A stretch of DNA of 64,000 bases from Kordiimonadales bacterium IMCC3096 (GTDB lineage Bacteria > Pseudomonadota > Alphaproteobacteria > Minwuiales > Minwuiaceae), in assembly GCA_016865035.1 (NCBI GenBank), contig CP018227.1, positions 4,188,115-4,252,114 of the forward strand, in the 5' to 3' direction. The first letter of the stretch is position 1, and the number at the start of each line of letters is the position of its first letter. The notes under the pieces were generated by a model. That model had not been told where the DNA came from, did not search any database, and saw only the letters and a program-made list of their open reading frames with translations. Positions 52,361-64,000 of the stretch are shown piece after piece. Both the position numbers and the translations under genes were made by a program.

Positions 52361-53659
52361 CTACCGGATATCGCTGCGCAGGACAGCCGCAAAAAAGCCG
52401 TCCACGCCGTGACAATACGGTGACAGCCGCAGTTCCCCTGCCTCTGTAACAGCCCCTTCGGGCAGTGATACTCCGGCCTTTTCAGCCATATCCCGGCAAT
52501 CGACACGCACAAGATGCGGAAGCTGTCGCATCAGTTCTGTGATCACGCTCTCATTCTCGGCACGCAGGATGGAGCAGGTGACGTAGATCAGCAGGCCGCC
52601 CGGCTGCAGCAACGTGGCGGCACGTCCGGCAATCTGTATCTGGCGCACCTGATGCTGCTCCAGTCGCGCCGCGTCCAGGCGCCAGCGCTGTTCCGGCTGG
52701 CGACGCCAGGTGCCGCTGCCGGAGCACGGCGCATCGACGAGGACGCGATCCATGCGTCCGACCAGTTCCTGCGGCAGGTCGCCCTCCGGATCGATCCGTC
52801 GGCTCTGCACATTGCGCAGTCCGGCACGGGTTGCCCTGGCCCGCAGCCGCTCCAGCCGGCGCACGTCCACGTCCAGCGCATGCAGCTCGCCGCGGTTCTC
52901 CATGCGCGCGCCCATAGCCAGGGTCTTGCCCCCTGCCCCGGCACAGAAGTCAGCAACCTGCTGGCCCGGCTCCACCCCGACCAGCGCGGAGACGAGCTGA
53001 CTGCCCGCATCCTGAATCTCGATGGTGCCGTCGCCCAGCAGTGGATGCGCATTCAGGTTCGGCCGTCCTGCCAGCCGGACCGCCGTTCCGGTCCAGCCCC
53101 ACGCCGTGGCACCGATGCCATCGGTTTCCAGACGCGCCAGGACCGTGTCCCGGTCCGACTTCTGGCTGTTCACCCGGATATCGACGGCAGCCACGTCCTG
53201 GAGCTGCGCCAGCAGTTCCTGCTCCACGCCCTCTCCGTAGGTCTCCGTCAGGTCCGCCAGCAGATGCGCAGGGAAACCGGCACGGTCCGGCAGGGGCGCT
53301 TCGGCAGCATCCTGCGTCCGGGCCAGGTCCAGGGCCGTGGTCTCGTCCGCCGTGGGCGGAACCGGTCCATGGGCCGTGGATTCAGCGGGCAGCGCAGCGG
53401 CGTCTTCTTCAAGCAACAGGGAAAGAAATACCCGCAAGCGATTGGTGATTGGCAGATTTCCCTGCACCAGACGCCAGTCAATCAGCCCGCGCTGGCGCAG
53501 CACCGTGAACACGATCTGGCCAACAGCGCGACGGTCACCGGACCCCGCGTAGCGCCGCTTCCGGAAATAGTCGCGCATGATCCAGTCGGCGGCCGGTGCC
53601 TCGGTCTCGATCCGGTCAAGCAGTTCGATGGCGGCCTGAAGTCTGGCGGCGGGGGTCAC
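52361..53659 (-). CDS. RsmB/NOP-family RNA (cytosine-5) methyltransferase
   Basis: A 432-residue S-adenosylmethionine-dependent m5C methyltransferase. N-terminal NusB-like helical part, then a Rossmann domain with VADFCAGAGGKTLA. The catalytic cysteines are in VDAPCSGSGTWRRQP and YVTCSILRAENE. The rRNA position cannot be assigned; 16S C967 (RsmB) is the usual target. The start is a GTG at 53659. It follows guaB by 18 bases, which supports co-transcription. Confidence 0.92.
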   Translation of the reverse strand: MTPAARLQAAIELLDRIETEAPAADWIMRDYFRKRRYAGSGDRRAVGQIVFTVLRQRGLIDWRLVQGNLPITNRLRVFLSLLLEEDAAALPAESTAHGPVPPTADETTALDLARTQDAAEAPLPDRAGFPAHLLADLTETYGEGVEQELLAQLQDVAAVDIRVNSQKSDRDTVLARLETDGIGATAWGWTGTAVRLAGRPNLNAHPLLGDGTIEIQDAGSQLVSALVGVEPGQQVADFCAGAGGKTLAMGARMENRGELHALDVDVRRLERLRARATRAGLRNVQSRRIDPEGDLPQELVGRMDRVLVDAPCSGSGTWRRQPEQRWRLDAARLEQHQVRQIQIAGRAATLLQPGGLLIYVTCSILRAENESVITELMRQLPHLVRVDCRDMAEKAGVSLPEGAVTEAGELRLSPYCHGVDGFFAAVLRSDIR

Positions 53660-53677
53660 GTCCCGGTGCCGACGCGA

Positions 53678-55189
<1,512 letters not shown>

Positions 55190-55358
55190 TAGCCCAACAG
55201 GCGCGAGACCGGAGAAAATTCCGTTCGCGGCAAACGCGGGCTGGATTGATTGTTGTGCGACTTATGCCATCAGTCAGGCTTTGCAACCAGTTCCGCGACT
55301 CACGAAATCCCCGGACCAAGCGCCGCAGTCCCGGACCGTCGAACCAACCCCTTGGAAA

Positions 55359-56045
55359 TCAGGCGTTCTCCGCCTCCGCCTCGGCCGCGAAATCACCGTC
55401 GATCGCGGTCCCGTCATCAAACATGTAGGGGTAGAACTCGCGAAAGCAGTCGCGAATCTCCTCAAAGGGCATGTCATTGCGATGCCCGCGCTCCTGCACA
55501 TACTCCATGTGCCGGTCGCCATCCGCTGTAAACGGATGGAAGACGGAATCGTTCTCACCGTCGAAGTCGAGCGGCATGATCCGGAACTTGTCGCAAAGTT
55601 CGATATTGAACGCCGGTGTCGCCTTCACCCACTTGCCGTCGATGAACAGCTCCGTGAAGCCGTGATAGTAGAAGACATCGGTGCCCATCTGGTCGCTCAT
55701 GCGCTTCGTGGAGACATGATTGCGCACATCGGCAAATCCCAGCCGCGCCGGAATGCCCTGCCCCCGCGCCGCCGCGGCCAGCAGACCGGCCTTGGTGATG
55801 CAGAAACCGCTGTTGCGCTCCAGACAGGCACTGGCGCGGAAATGATCCTGCGTCATGCGCACGCCATAGGGGTCGTAATAGAAGTCATCACGAACGGCGT
55901 AATAGAGCTTGATCGCCTTCGCCTTCGGGTCCGTCTCCAATCCCACCACCTTCCTGGCGAAGGCAACGATTCCCGGATGATCGGAATCGATCAGGTCGGT
56001 CGGCTGCAGACATTCGGCAATGTCGGCTTCGCTCCGGTCGTTCAT
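55359..56045 (-). CDS. Transglutaminase-like domain protein
   Basis: A 228-residue protein of the transglutaminase-like cysteine peptidase fold. Cys is in [24 protein letters not shown], His in YYHGFTELF and the Asp follows in the next strand region. Such proteins may be proteases or amide-forming enzymes, and often pair with Anbu or ATP-grasp proteins; Anbu is present but 11 kb away. GGGGAG precedes the ATG. Same strand as the following exporter gene, with a 57-base gap. Confidence 0.85.
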   Translation of the reverse strand: MNDRSEADIAECLQPTDLIDSDHPGIVAFARKVVGLETDPKAKAIKLYYAVRDDFYYDPYGVRMTQDHFRASACLERNSGFCITKAGLLAAAARGQGIPARLGFADVRNHVSTKRMSDQMGTDVFYYHGFTELFIDGKWVKATPAFNIELCDKFRIMPLDFDGENDSVFHPFTADGDRHMEYVQERGHRNDMPFEEIRDCFREFYPYMFDDGTAIDGDFAAEAEAENA

Positions 56046-56102
56046 GCTTTATCTCCCCTGAAACGTGAATTGATGATCCAGCGTACGATCTCCGGCGTCA
56101 AC

Positions 56103-57620
56103 TCAGCGATTCCCTTCCCACCGCACCATCCAGAGGAATGGAATGACGGCGAGTGAGACAACGCCGAACAGCCAGAAAGCGTTCAGATACCCGATCATCG
56201 ATGACTGCCGCCCGATCTCGCCGGCGAAAGCGGCCACCCCCTGCAGACTGTCCAGATTCCAGGCCCCCGCCGAGGATGGATACTGGAAGTTCTCGTTGAA
56301 GGGCGAGGCATGGGTCGTCAGGTCGGAATAGTTGATGTTGCTGGTCCGGATGACGACGGCAATGCTGATGGAAATGAACAGGCTGGAGCCGAAATTGCGG
56401 ATCAGGTGAAAGACCGCACTGCCCTCCCCCGCGTCCCGGGGATGAAGTGTGGCAAAGGCAATCTGTGTCGTCGGCACCCAGGTCATGCCCACTCCGAAGC
56501 CCTGCAGCATGCTGGTCCAGGCCACGTCGAAGGCCGTCAGGTTGATGTTGAAGCCTGCGATATAGAGACCGGCAATGCCCTGCATCAGAAAGCCGAGGGT
56601 CATCCAGCGTCTGGGGTCATATTTCGACAGCCAGACCATGGCCGTGAAGGCGATCAGCGTGCCGACACCGCGCATCGCCAGAAGCCAGCCGATGTCGGTG
56701 TCCGGAAAGCCGCGCAGGTGCTGCAGCAGCGGCGGAAACAGCACCATCGGCGTGAAGTTCAGCATGCCGAAGATCAGGATGAACAGCATCCCGAAGGCAT
56801 AGTTCCGGTCCTTGAACAGCTTGAAGTTCAGGAACGGCTTGTCCGCTGTCAGGCTGTGGACGATGAAGATGTAGAACGCCAGTGCGGCCAGGCCGAGTTC
56901 CAGCATGATCTCCATGGACTCGAACCAGTCCTCCCGCTCGCCGCGGTCCAGCATCAGCTGGGTTGCGGCCACGGCAATCGACAGGCTGATGAACCCGGTC
57001 CAGTCGAGACGGATCCGGCCCGGCGTGGCCAGATCGCGGACGATCACCAGGATACCGGCAAAGGCCAGCACGGCGCAGGGCACGATCATGAAGAAGACCC
57101 AGCGCCAGCCATATTCCTCAGACAGGTAACCGCCGAGGGTCGGCGCGATGATCGGCCCCATCACCACGCCCATGCCGAAGATCGACATGACGCTCGCCTG
57201 CTTGTCCTTGGTGAAGGCCTGCAGGACAATGGACTGGCTGGTCGGCACCATGGGTGCGCCGCACAGGCCCTGAAACACGCGATAGATCACGATTTCTGTC
57301 AGTGACGACGCCATGCCACAGAGCATCGTCGAGATCGCGAAGCCCGCCACCGAGTACATCATGACCTTGCGCTGGCCCAGCCGCGCGATCAGCCAGCCGG
57401 TCAGCGGCGTCATCACCGCCGTCGCCACGATGTTGAAGGTCACGACCCAGGCAATCTGGTCCTGCGTCGCGCCGAACTCCCCCTGCATCTTCGGCAGGGC
57501 GACATTGGCGATCGTCACCGTCATGGCGTAGAGCATCGTCGACATGGTCAGTGTCCCGACCAGCAGCGCCTGCGCCATTGTCGTCTGTGGTGGTGCGACG
57601 ACTGAGGGGGTGACACTCAT
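56103..57620 (-). CDS. DHA2-family MFS efflux transporter (EmrB-like)
   Basis: A 505-residue membrane protein with about 14 predicted helices, typical of the DHA2 drug:proton antiporters. The helix 1 sequence [20 protein letters not shown] and the loop [15 protein letters not shown] are family features. EmrB usually works with an EmrA membrane-fusion protein, which is not adjacent. ATG at 57620 is the best-supported start; upstream frame lacks hydrophobic or conserved sequence. It diverges from the paraoxonase-like gene. Confidence 0.92.
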   Translation of the reverse strand: MSVTPSVVAPPQTTMAQALLVGTLTMSTMLYAMTVTIANVALPKMQGEFGATQDQIAWVVTFNIVATAVMTPLTGWLIARLGQRKVMMYSVAGFAISTMLCGMASSLTEIVIYRVFQGLCGAPMVPTSQSIVLQAFTKDKQASVMSIFGMGVVMGPIIAPTLGGYLSEEYGWRWVFFMIVPCAVLAFAGILVIVRDLATPGRIRLDWTGFISLSIAVAATQLMLDRGEREDWFESMEIMLELGLAALAFYIFIVHSLTADKPFLNFKLFKDRNYAFGMLFILIFGMLNFTPMVLFPPLLQHLRGFPDTDIGWLLAMRGVGTLIAFTAMVWLSKYDPRRWMTLGFLMQGIAGLYIAGFNINLTAFDVAWTSMLQGFGVGMTWVPTTQIAFATLHPRDAGEGSAVFHLIRNFGSSLFISISIAVVIRTSNINYSDLTTHASPFNENFQYPSSAGAWNLDSLQGVAAFAGEIGRQSSMIGYLNAFWLFGVVSLAVIPFLWMVRWEGNR

Positions 57621-57773
57621 GCTCGGGGCAGCTCCTGATGCAGCGCGGGAAGGCCAGGACCGCCGACCGGGAAGCGCCTGCCCTGCGGCGGGAATGGTGG
57701 TTGACCGAATGACGCTTCTCGTCATCCTCTGGCTGTGAGGCCATCGTCGTCAGAAAGGGTTTCGGGCGCAACC

Positions 57774-58994
57774 ATGTCCAGAACAGACCAGCACCACGGA
57801 ATTGTGGGGGCAGCGCGGCGCGTCCTGATCGCACTGTCCACGGCCCTGATCGCCGCTGTGCCGTCTGCAGGGACGGCCGACGCCGCCGATTGCCGGGAGG
57901 TGCATCTGACCGATGCGAGCACCGGTGCGGTGCTGCGCGGCATCGAGGACCTGGCATGGCACGCCCCCAGCAAGCGGATCCTGCTGTCCGCCCATGATCG
58001 CTGGGCCGACGGGGATGCGGACGAACCGGTCGCCAACGGCATCTATGCCATCTCGTTCCCGCGCCTGAAGCGGGAATTCATCGAGGTCTCGCGCCCGATT
58101 GACCTGCCGGTTCCGAACCTCACCGAACTCTTTCAGGAGGATCAGGTCCTGCACCCGCACGGGTTCGCGCTGTGGGAACCGGAACTGCCGAAGGCGGGCT
58201 TTCTGGACCAGCGCATCGGCAAGCAGACCGGGCGCCTGATGGTGATCAACCATCGCGAGATGGGAACCGCGCGGCGCGATGACGGCACGGCCGGAACCTC
58301 GATCGAGGTCTTCTTCGTCGCCCCGAATGGCGCGCTGGATCATGAAGGCACCTATTCGCATCCAGACATATGCGCCGCCAATGACCTGGACGCCCTGGAC
58401 GGGAACACCGCCATCGTCAGTCTGGATCGCGGCGCCTGTGGCGGGATCGGCGCCTTCTTCGAACTGCTGCTGGGACAGGAGCGTTCGAAGATCGCCATGG
58501 TCGATCTCACACGCGCCGACGCGCCGGAGATCCTTGATGACCGTCTGGCATTCGCGAACGGCGTCCTTGTCGACCAAGGCGAGAAACCGACTGTCTATGT
58601 GGCGGAGACGCAGGCCGACCGGATCAGGGCCTACGAACTGATCGACGGGCGCCTGAAACGACCGGCCAGGACCATTCCCGTGCCCGGCGGACCGGACAAC
58701 CTGGACATGGATGTGGACGGAAACCTGCTGACCGCCGTGCATCCCGACACGATGGACCTGTATTTCTACATGCGGAAGTGGCCGTTCTTCAGCAGTGCGC
58801 CGACACGGCTGATCTCCCTCGACCCGGACAGGCCGGACAGCTGCACCCTGTTGCATGATGACCCGGACGGCGACCCGGTCAGCGGCGCCACCGGGGTTCT
58901 GCGGATCGATGGCATGCTGATTGCCGGGTCTGTCACCGATGATGGCCTGCTGCTCTGCCGCGCGCCCGCGAAGCCGGCAGCCTGCGCGGAATGA
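57774..58994 (+). CDS. Exported paraoxonase/arylesterase-like beta-propeller
   Basis: A 406-residue protein with an N-terminal membrane/signal segment (VLIALSTALIAAVPSAGTADA). The mature part resembles the six-bladed propeller of serum paraoxonases and related esterases: LHPHGFALWE near residue 127 matches the PON-type HPHGI motif, and DLDALDGNTAIVS and PGGPDNLDMD are calcium-site-like. Family enzymes hydrolyse lactones and esters. It overlaps the next gene by 4 bases. Confidence 0.75.
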   Translation: MSRTDQHHGIVGAARRVLIALSTALIAAVPSAGTADAADCREVHLTDASTGAVLRGIEDLAWHAPSKRILLSAHDRWADGDADEPVANGIYAISFPRLKREFIEVSRPIDLPVPNLTELFQEDQVLHPHGFALWEPELPKAGFLDQRIGKQTGRLMVINHREMGTARRDDGTAGTSIEVFFVAPNGALDHEGTYSHPDICAANDLDALDGNTAIVSLDRGACGGIGAFFELLLGQERSKIAMVDLTRADAPEILDDRLAFANGVLVDQGEKPTVYVAETQADRIRAYELIDGRLKRPARTIPVPGGPDNLDMDVDGNLLTAVHPDTMDLYFYMRKWPFFSSAPTRLISLDPDRPDSCTLLHDDPDGDPVSGATGVLRIDGMLIAGSVTDDGLLLCRAPAKPAACAE

Positions 58995-59650
58995 GCCACC
59001 TCGTCATCTTCGACTGCGACGGTGTCCTGGTGGACAGCGAGCGCCCGGCAAACCGGCTGCTCACCCGCTATCTCAACGACCATGGCGTCGCGATAGAGGT
59101 CGAGGAGACGGAGGCGACGTTCGTCGGCCTGTCGCTGAGCAGTTGCGCGGAGCTTGTGCTTGAAAGATTTGGCGTCCGGCTGCCCGACAGCTTCGTCAGC
59201 GACATCCGGACCGGCACCGCCGAGGTGCTGGCGCGGGAAGTGAAGGCCATTCCCGGTGTGCGCGGCGCGGTGGAGCGGATCACGGCCCTGACCTGCGTCG
59301 CATCCTCCGGCGAGGTGAGCAAGATGACCCTCACCCTCGGCACGACCGGGATCATCGATCTGTTCGCCGGACGACTGTTCTCCGCCACCATGGTGAAACG
59401 CGGCAAGCCCGCGCCCGACCTCTTCCTGCATGCCGCCCGCGAGATGAATGTCGATCCGCGCGCCTGCGTCGTCGTGGAGGACAGCCCCTTCGGCCTGCAG
59501 GCGGCGCGCGCGGCGGGCATGCGGGCGCTGGGCTTCACCGGCGGCAGTCACCGTGATCACGATCGTGACCGGCAGATGCTGCTGGATGCGGGTGCGGAGG
59601 GGGTTTTTCAGCACATGGATGACTTGCCGGAACTGGTGGTTCGCGTTTAA
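58991..59650 (+). CDS. HAD-family phosphatase
   Basis: A 219-residue haloacid-dehalogenase-type hydrolase of the beta-phosphoglucomutase-like subfamily. Motif I is FDCDGVLVDSE with the nucleophilic Asp, motif II CVASSGEVSK, motif III Lys in KRGKPAPDLF, and motif IV VVVEDSPFGLQAA. It dephosphorylates small phosphate esters; the substrate is unknown. It starts within the paraoxonase-like stop and precedes a P450 gene by 60 bases. Confidence 0.93.
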   Translation: MSHLVIFDCDGVLVDSERPANRLLTRYLNDHGVAIEVEETEATFVGLSLSSCAELVLERFGVRLPDSFVSDIRTGTAEVLAREVKAIPGVRGAVERITALTCVASSGEVSKMTLTLGTTGIIDLFAGRLFSATMVKRGKPAPDLFLHAAREMNVDPRACVVVEDSPFGLQAARAAGMRALGFTGGSHRDHDRDRQMLLDAGAEGVFQHMDDLPELVVRV

Positions 59651-59710
59651 CCTTCCCGGATAAATGAACGGCGGTCATCAATTCTGCCGACATTGCCCGG
59701 GAGGCACAGC

Positions 59711-60937
59711 ATGAACGAACAGACACCGGTCGCCGACGCACCGCTCTTCAACCCGTTCTCGCCGGAGTTCCTGCGCAATCCCTACCCGTCATTCGAGTTG
59801 CTGCGCGAAAACCAGCCGCTGATGAAGACGCCCCTGGGATTCTGGGTCGCATCCCGCTACGCCGACGTGCAGATGATCCTGAAGGACCGCCGCTTCGGGA
59901 AGGGTTTCGACGAGCGCATGAAGATGCGTAACGGTGACGATGTCTTCGACAATCCGGTCTACGCCAACATGCGCACATGGATGCTGGTCCAGGACCCGCC
60001 GGACCACAGCCGCCTGCGCGGCCTCGTCTCCAAGGCCTTCACGGCACGCCGCATCGACGGATTGCGTCCCCAGATCCAGACGCTTGTCGATGAGTTGCTG
60101 GACCGGGCGGCACCGCGCGGCCGGATGGACTTCATCCGGGACTTTGCCTATCCGCTGCCGGTGAACGTGATCTGCGACATGCTCGGCATCCCGCCGGAGG
60201 ATCGCAGCCACTTCGAGTTCGGTTCCAAGATCTCCGGGCGGCTGATCGACCCGACCCCGGTCAGCGCAGAGGAACTGCAGGAGATCGGCGACGGCTTTTC
60301 GCGGCAGGAGGCCTATTTCCGCGACCTGTTCTCCCGCCGCCGCGCCGAACCGCAGGACGATCTGACGACGGTCCTGGTGCAGGCGGAGGAAGCCGGCGAA
60401 CGGCTGACGGAGGCGGAACTGGTCGGAAACGTGATCCTGCTGTTCGGCGCCGGGCACGAAACGACCGTCAACCTGCTGGGCAACGGGCTCCTCGCCCTGC
60501 TGCAGAACCCGGACGAGTACGCCAAGCTGCGTGACAATCCCGATCTGGTGCCGGGCGCGATCGAGGAGATGCTGCGCTTCGATTCCTCCGTGCAGATGAC
60601 CGGCCGCACCGCGATGGAAGATGTCGAGGTCAATGGCGTCACCATTCCGAAGGGCGACCACATCATCAATCTGCTGGGGTCGGCCAATCGCGACGGCGCC
60701 GCGTTCGACGCACCGGAAAGCTTCCGCGTTGACCGCAAGGATGTGCGACCGATGTCCTTCGGTGGCGGCATTCACTTCTGCCTCGGCGCCCAGCTTGCGC
60801 GGGTGGAAGCCGATATCGCATTCCGCAGCCTGCTGGCGCGACTGCCCGATCTGCGGCTGGAGAAGCCCGACGAGCCGGACTGGCGTCCGACATTCACCTT
60901 GCGGGGCCTGACCTCCCTGCCGATCGCCTGGGGCTGA
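59711..60937 (+). CDS. Cytochrome P450
   Basis: A 408-residue soluble bacterial P450 (CYP). The I-helix oxygen-activation motif is FGAGHETTVNLLGNG, the ExxR is in the EEMLRFD region, and the haem thiolate is Cys357 in FGGGIHFCLGAQLAR. Partners (ferredoxin, reductase) are not adjacent. It monooxygenates an unidentified substrate. The ATG at 59711 follows GGAGG. Together with the PON-like and HAD genes it may form a small catabolic unit. Confidence 0.96.
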   Translation: MNEQTPVADAPLFNPFSPEFLRNPYPSFELLRENQPLMKTPLGFWVASRYADVQMILKDRRFGKGFDERMKMRNGDDVFDNPVYANMRTWMLVQDPPDHSRLRGLVSKAFTARRIDGLRPQIQTLVDELLDRAAPRGRMDFIRDFAYPLPVNVICDMLGIPPEDRSHFEFGSKISGRLIDPTPVSAEELQEIGDGFSRQEAYFRDLFSRRRAEPQDDLTTVLVQAEEAGERLTEAELVGNVILLFGAGHETTVNLLGNGLLALLQNPDEYAKLRDNPDLVPGAIEEMLRFDSSVQMTGRTAMEDVEVNGVTIPKGDHIINLLGSANRDGAAFDAPESFRVDRKDVRPMSFGGGIHFCLGAQLARVEADIAFRSLLARLPDLRLEKPDEPDWRPTFTLRGLTSLPIAWG

Positions 60938-61088
60938 CGGCCAGCCGGTCCCGGGCTGCCGCGATCTTCCTGCCCGGACCCGCGGATCGGGACACGGGAG
61001 ATACCCGCCATTCGTGAACCGGTCTGGACCTGTGCCATTTCACTGGTATCTTCCGCCGTCGCCCGCTTAGTGCAATTGCTGGAGAACC

Positions 61089-61649
61089 ATGATGGCCCTG
61101 TCCGAACCGGCCCAACGCGCCCACCGCCATACGCGCAAGATCGAGATCTGCGGATATGAGAGGGAAGATGGCTTGTGGGACATGGAAGGCATGATCTCCG
61201 ACCACAAGCCGGTGCCCTACGGGAACATGATGGAACGGCGCGACGACGGCATGGTTCACAAGATGTGGCTGCGCCTGACCGTCGATGAGGACATGATGAT
61301 CCATGCCGCCGAGGCCTGGTCGGAAATCACGCCCTACAGCATGTGCAAGGAAGTCGCGCCGAACTTCGCCGCGCTTGCCGGCCTGCGGATCGGACCGGGC
61401 TTCAACAGGAAGGCCCGCGAGAGGGTCGGCGGCACCGCGGGCTGCACCCATATCGTCGAACTGCTGCCACAGATGGCCACGGCCACCATGCAGACCATCT
61501 GGCCGATCAAGAACATGGGCGGCAAGAAAGCTGACGGGCGCCCCGGAATCCTGAACACCTGCCACGCCTGGGCAGACTACAGCCCCGTGGTGAAGGAGAA
61601 GTTCCCGGATTACTACGTGGAACCGAAAGCGGGCAAGATCGACGCCTGA
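61089..61649 (+). CDS. DUF2889 family protein
   Basis: A 186-residue protein of the DUF2889 family (RKIEICGYEREDGLWDMEG near the N terminus, then GMVHKMWLRLTVDEDM and PYSMCKE). No enzymatic function is established to my knowledge. It has a GGAG site 8 bases before the ATG and an alternative ATG one codon on. It follows the P450 gene by about 150 bases. Confidence 0.85.
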   Translation: MMALSEPAQRAHRHTRKIEICGYEREDGLWDMEGMISDHKPVPYGNMMERRDDGMVHKMWLRLTVDEDMMIHAAEAWSEITPYSMCKEVAPNFAALAGLRIGPGFNRKARERVGGTAGCTHIVELLPQMATATMQTIWPIKNMGGKKADGRPGILNTCHAWADYSPVVKEKFPDYYVEPKAGKIDA

Positions 61650-61826
61650 TCCCGGACGCCAACGCCGGAGAAATGAAGTATCAGACTACCCCTTTCACTC
61701 ATCTGATGCGATTGGTACTGTGATCGCACGGTTCTTGCATCGACGCCAGGGTTAACAGTTGAGATGCTGGATCGGTAACGATTTGGCACATCTTTTCATG
61801 TCACCTTCGCGTTTTGGAGTCGGGGA

Positions 61827-64000
61827 GTGTCAGACATAGGTTCCGGACGGCGGGCAGGACGGATTGGCCAGGGGTGGTTGCGTTACGCAGCGCCGCTGAT
61901 TGCCATTGCCGGTGTTGCTGCTGTCGTTCTGATCTTCAATGCCGACCTTTTCGCGGGCGAAGGCAAGATCGCCATCGGCCCCAAGTCCGTCAGCGCCCTC
62001 GTCATCATCATTGTCCTGATCGTCGGTGTCCTGATCGAGGATGCGCGGCGTAAGTACATGCGGCTCAACAGCCAGAACCATCGCATGACGGAGATGGCGG
62101 ACCGCCTGTCTGAGACGGTCGAACTGCTCAACGACATGAACTCCACCCTCCGCGCCAACGAGGAACGCTATCGCGGCCTGGTCGAGACCCAGCATGACCT
62201 GATCGTGCGACTGGACTCCCGCGGCCGCCTGAGCTTCGCCAATGAAGCACTCGGCCGGACCCTGGGGATCAGCAACGAAGACGCCATCGGCAAGCCCCTG
62301 ACGGTCAATGTGGCCGTCGAGGAGGGATCGCAGCCCTTCGACCTGCAACGCATCAGCATCCCCCCCTACCGCGCCAGCTACGACCAGCGTGTCCTGACCA
62401 GCAACGGCTGGCGCTGGATTGCCTGGGAAGATGTGGCGCTGCGCGACCCGGACGGACGCATCACCGAGATCCAGCGGGTCGGGCGCGACATCACGGACCG
62501 CAAGGAGACGGAGCGGGAGCTCGGCGTAGCCCGCGACGAGGCGGAGGCCGCGAACCGCGCCAAGTCCGGCTTCCTGGCCACCATGAGCCACGAGATCCGC
62601 ACCCCGATGAACGGTGTTCTGGGCATGACCAGCCTGCTGCTCGATACCGAACTGACGGCAGAACAGAAGAATTACGCCGATGCGGTTCAGGAATCCGGCC
62701 AGTCGCTGCTGACCCTGATCAACGACATTCTCGACTTCTCCAAGATCGAAGCCGGCTATCTGGAGTTCGAGAGCATTGATGTCGATATTGCCGGACTGTG
62801 CGAGAAGATCGCCGAACTGCTGGCGCCCCGGGCGTTCGAGCGCGGCATCGAGGTCATGGCCATGGCCGACCCGGACATTCCGCGGCACCTGATCGGTGAC
62901 CCGGGCCGTCTGCGCCAGGCCATCGTCAACCTGGCTGGCAACGCCGTGAAATTCACCCACGAAGGCGGCGTCGTGATTGCGCTGCGCCTCTTGCAGGACC
63001 GGCCCGATTCCGCGGCCATCCGCGTGGAGATCATCGACAGCGGCATCGGCATCCCCGAAGACAAGCAGGCACAGTTGTTCGAGGAATTCACGCAGGTCGA
63101 TTCCTCGGTCTCCCGGCGTTACGGCGGTACCGGCCTGGGTCTGGCGATCACCCGGCGTATCGTCGAGAAGATGGGCGGCGAGATCGGCCTGATCAGCGAA
63201 AAGGAAAAGGGCAGCACCTTCTGGTTCGAGATCGAACTGAAGAAGGCCAAGGGCGGCACTTCCCCCCGCGCCGAAGCGCGTCTGGACCAGAAACGCATTC
63301 TGGTGGCTGAAGCCAATCGTATCGCCCGCTGGGCGCTGGCCGATCAACTGACCGACGGCGGCGCGATTGCGAAGCGCACCTCCAGCGGCGGGCAGGCACT
63401 GGAACTGCTGCGCGCCGCGGCTGCCAAGGGCACACCCTACGATTCCGTCCTCTTCGACGGGTCGCTGGAAGACGTTCCCGCGACAGAATTCATCGAACAG
63501 CTGCGGGCGGACCCCAAGCTCGCATCGACGCGCGCCATTGTCATGCTGCCGGTCAGTCGCCGCGCCGAGAACGAACCGCTGAAGAATGCCGGTTTCGATG
63601 GCTATCTGACGAAGCCGATCCGCCGCCGCTCTCTCTACCGTCTGCTGACACCTGAACTGGAAGTGGACGATCAGGTCGATGTGAATGACGACGACGATGA
63701 TGCCGCCAGGCCGGTCAGGGCCGCCAGTTCCGGTCCGCTGCGGATCCTGCTGGCGGAGGACAACGAGATCAATCAGATGCTCGCTCTCGCCCTGCTGGGC
63801 AAGAACGGCCACAAGGTGACCGCGGTCGAGAACGGCGCGGAGGCCGAGATCGCGGTTCGTGACAATGACTTCGACCTGGTGCTGATGGATATTCACATGC
63901 CTGAAGTCGATGGTCTGGAAGCCACCCGTCGCATCAGGGCACTGGATGGCAACAAGCTCGATATCCCGATCATCGCCCTGACCGCCAACGCGATGGCAGA
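61827..64000 (+). CDS. Hybrid sensor histidine kinase, 3' end missing
   Basis: The frame starts with a GTG at 61827, supported by a GGAG 7 bases upstream, and is open to the end of the window (about 724 residues). Two membrane helices at about 20-40 and 55-75 are joined by a short periplasmic loop. A PAS domain lies at about 110-230, then a HisKA domain with His255 in [10 protein letters not shown], an ATPase domain (N and G boxes AGNAVKF, GIGIP, GTGLGL), a degenerate receiver with Asp544, and a second receiver with Asp688 in LMDIHMP. A C-terminal phosphotransfer domain may follow outside the window. Confidence 0.93.
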   Translation, partial: MSDIGSGRRAGRIGQGWLRYAAPLIAIAGVAAVVLIFNADLFAGEGKIAIGPKSVSALVIIIVLIVGVLIEDARRKYMRLNSQNHRMTEMADRLSETVELLNDMNSTLRANEERYRGLVETQHDLIVRLDSRGRLSFANEALGRTLGISNEDAIGKPLTVNVAVEEGSQPFDLQRISIPPYRASYDQRVLTSNGWRWIAWEDVALRDPDGRITEIQRVGRDITDRKETERELGVARDEAEAANRAKSGFLATMSHEIRTPMNGVLGMTSLLLDTELTAEQKNYADAVQESGQSLLTLINDILDFSKIEAGYLEFESIDVDIAGLCEKIAELLAPRAFERGIEVMAMADPDIPRHLIGDPGRLRQAIVNLAGNAVKFTHEGGVVIALRLLQDRPDSAAIRVEIIDSGIGIPEDKQAQLFEEFTQVDSSVSRRYGGTGLGLAITRRIVEKMGGEIGLISEKEKGSTFWFEIELKKAKGGTSPRAEARLDQKRILVAEANRIARWALADQLTDGGAIAKRTSSGGQALELLRAAAAKGTPYDSVLFDGSLEDVPATEFIEQLRADPKLASTRAIVMLPVSRRAENEPLKNAGFDGYLTKPIRRRSLYRLLTPELEVDDQVDVNDDDDDAARPVRAASSGPLRILLAEDNEINQMLALALLGKNGHKVTAVENGAEAEIAVRDNDFDLVLMDIHMPEVDGLEATRRIRALDGNKLDIPIIALTANAMA

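Noticed and set aside
61784-61799. TGGCAC-like sequence suggesting a sigma-54 promoter before the hybrid kinase
   Set aside because: The -24 part is good, but the -12 GC is absent at the required distance.
61830-63896. Minus-strand open frame opposite the hybrid kinase
   Set aside because: The plus-strand frame has all kinase and receiver motifs; the opposite frame is low-complexity antisense.

Overview
The window looks like a chromosomal segment of a high-GC alphaproteobacterium. The FlbT/FlaF pair, a CtrA-type TTAA-N7-TTAA site, an FlmG-like TPR glycosyltransferase, an Anbu peptidase, the stand-alone HisI and the fused indolepyruvate oxidoreductase all point that way. Rhodospirillales or a neighbouring order would fit, but I cannot place it more closely. 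The first gene (glutathione reductase) and the last (a hybrid histidine kinase) run off the ends. I see no rRNA, tRNA, CRISPR array, transposase or phage gene.

Layout. 1-14.4 kb holds metabolic and housekeeping genes: gor, a fused indolepyruvate:ferredoxin oxidoreductase, tldD, a PaaK-like adenylating protein with a degenerate P-loop, a TerB-like protein, a Rad3/DinG-type helicase, valS with a coupled exported protein, and an SMR pump. 14.5-28.5 kb holds a gamma-carbonic anhydrase, a thiolase, a class III aminotransferase, a C45-family acyltransferase, malic enzyme, a YbdK-type ligase with an N-formylglutamate amidohydrolase, hisI, an acyl-CoA dehydrogenase, a hydrolase and an MFS carrier. 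Dispersed palindromic elements lie at about 4.2, 7.3 and 22 kb.

28.5-42.9 kb is the most distinctive region. Eleven tightly packed minus-strand genes, most of them overlapping, encode an FlmG-like TPR glycosyltransferase, a cytidylyltransferase, a Gfo/Idh oxidoreductase, a DegT aminotransferase, an SDR epimerase, a GNAT acetyltransferase, a NeuB-family synthase, an AsnB-type amidotransferase, a WbpG/PseA-type sugar amidotransferase, a small unknown protein and a three-module acyl-AMP ligase/ACP/acyltransferase. flbT-flaF is transcribed divergently, and a perfect CtrA-type box lies between the two units. I read this as an operon that makes and attaches a nonulosonic-acid-like sugar, probably amidated and acylated, to flagellin, coordinated with flagellin control. 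The biosynthetic set is not a complete canonical legionaminic or pseudaminic pathway, so the sugar may be unusual.

43-50 kb holds an NlpC/P60 protein, an orphan Anbu peptidase, an amidohydrolase, a carboxymuconolactone-decarboxylase-like protein with an ECF41 sigma factor and a perfect ECF41-type promoter, a DUF4166 protein under a GbsR/MarR regulator, and a low-GC PAS-domain gene beside a 485-bp gap. 50-56 kb is a guaB-rsmB-TPR-guaA purine/translation cluster followed by a transglutaminase-like protein. 56-64 kb holds an EmrB-type exporter, an exported paraoxonase-like protein with a HAD phosphatase and a cytochrome P450, a DUF2889 protein, and the hybrid sensor kinase.
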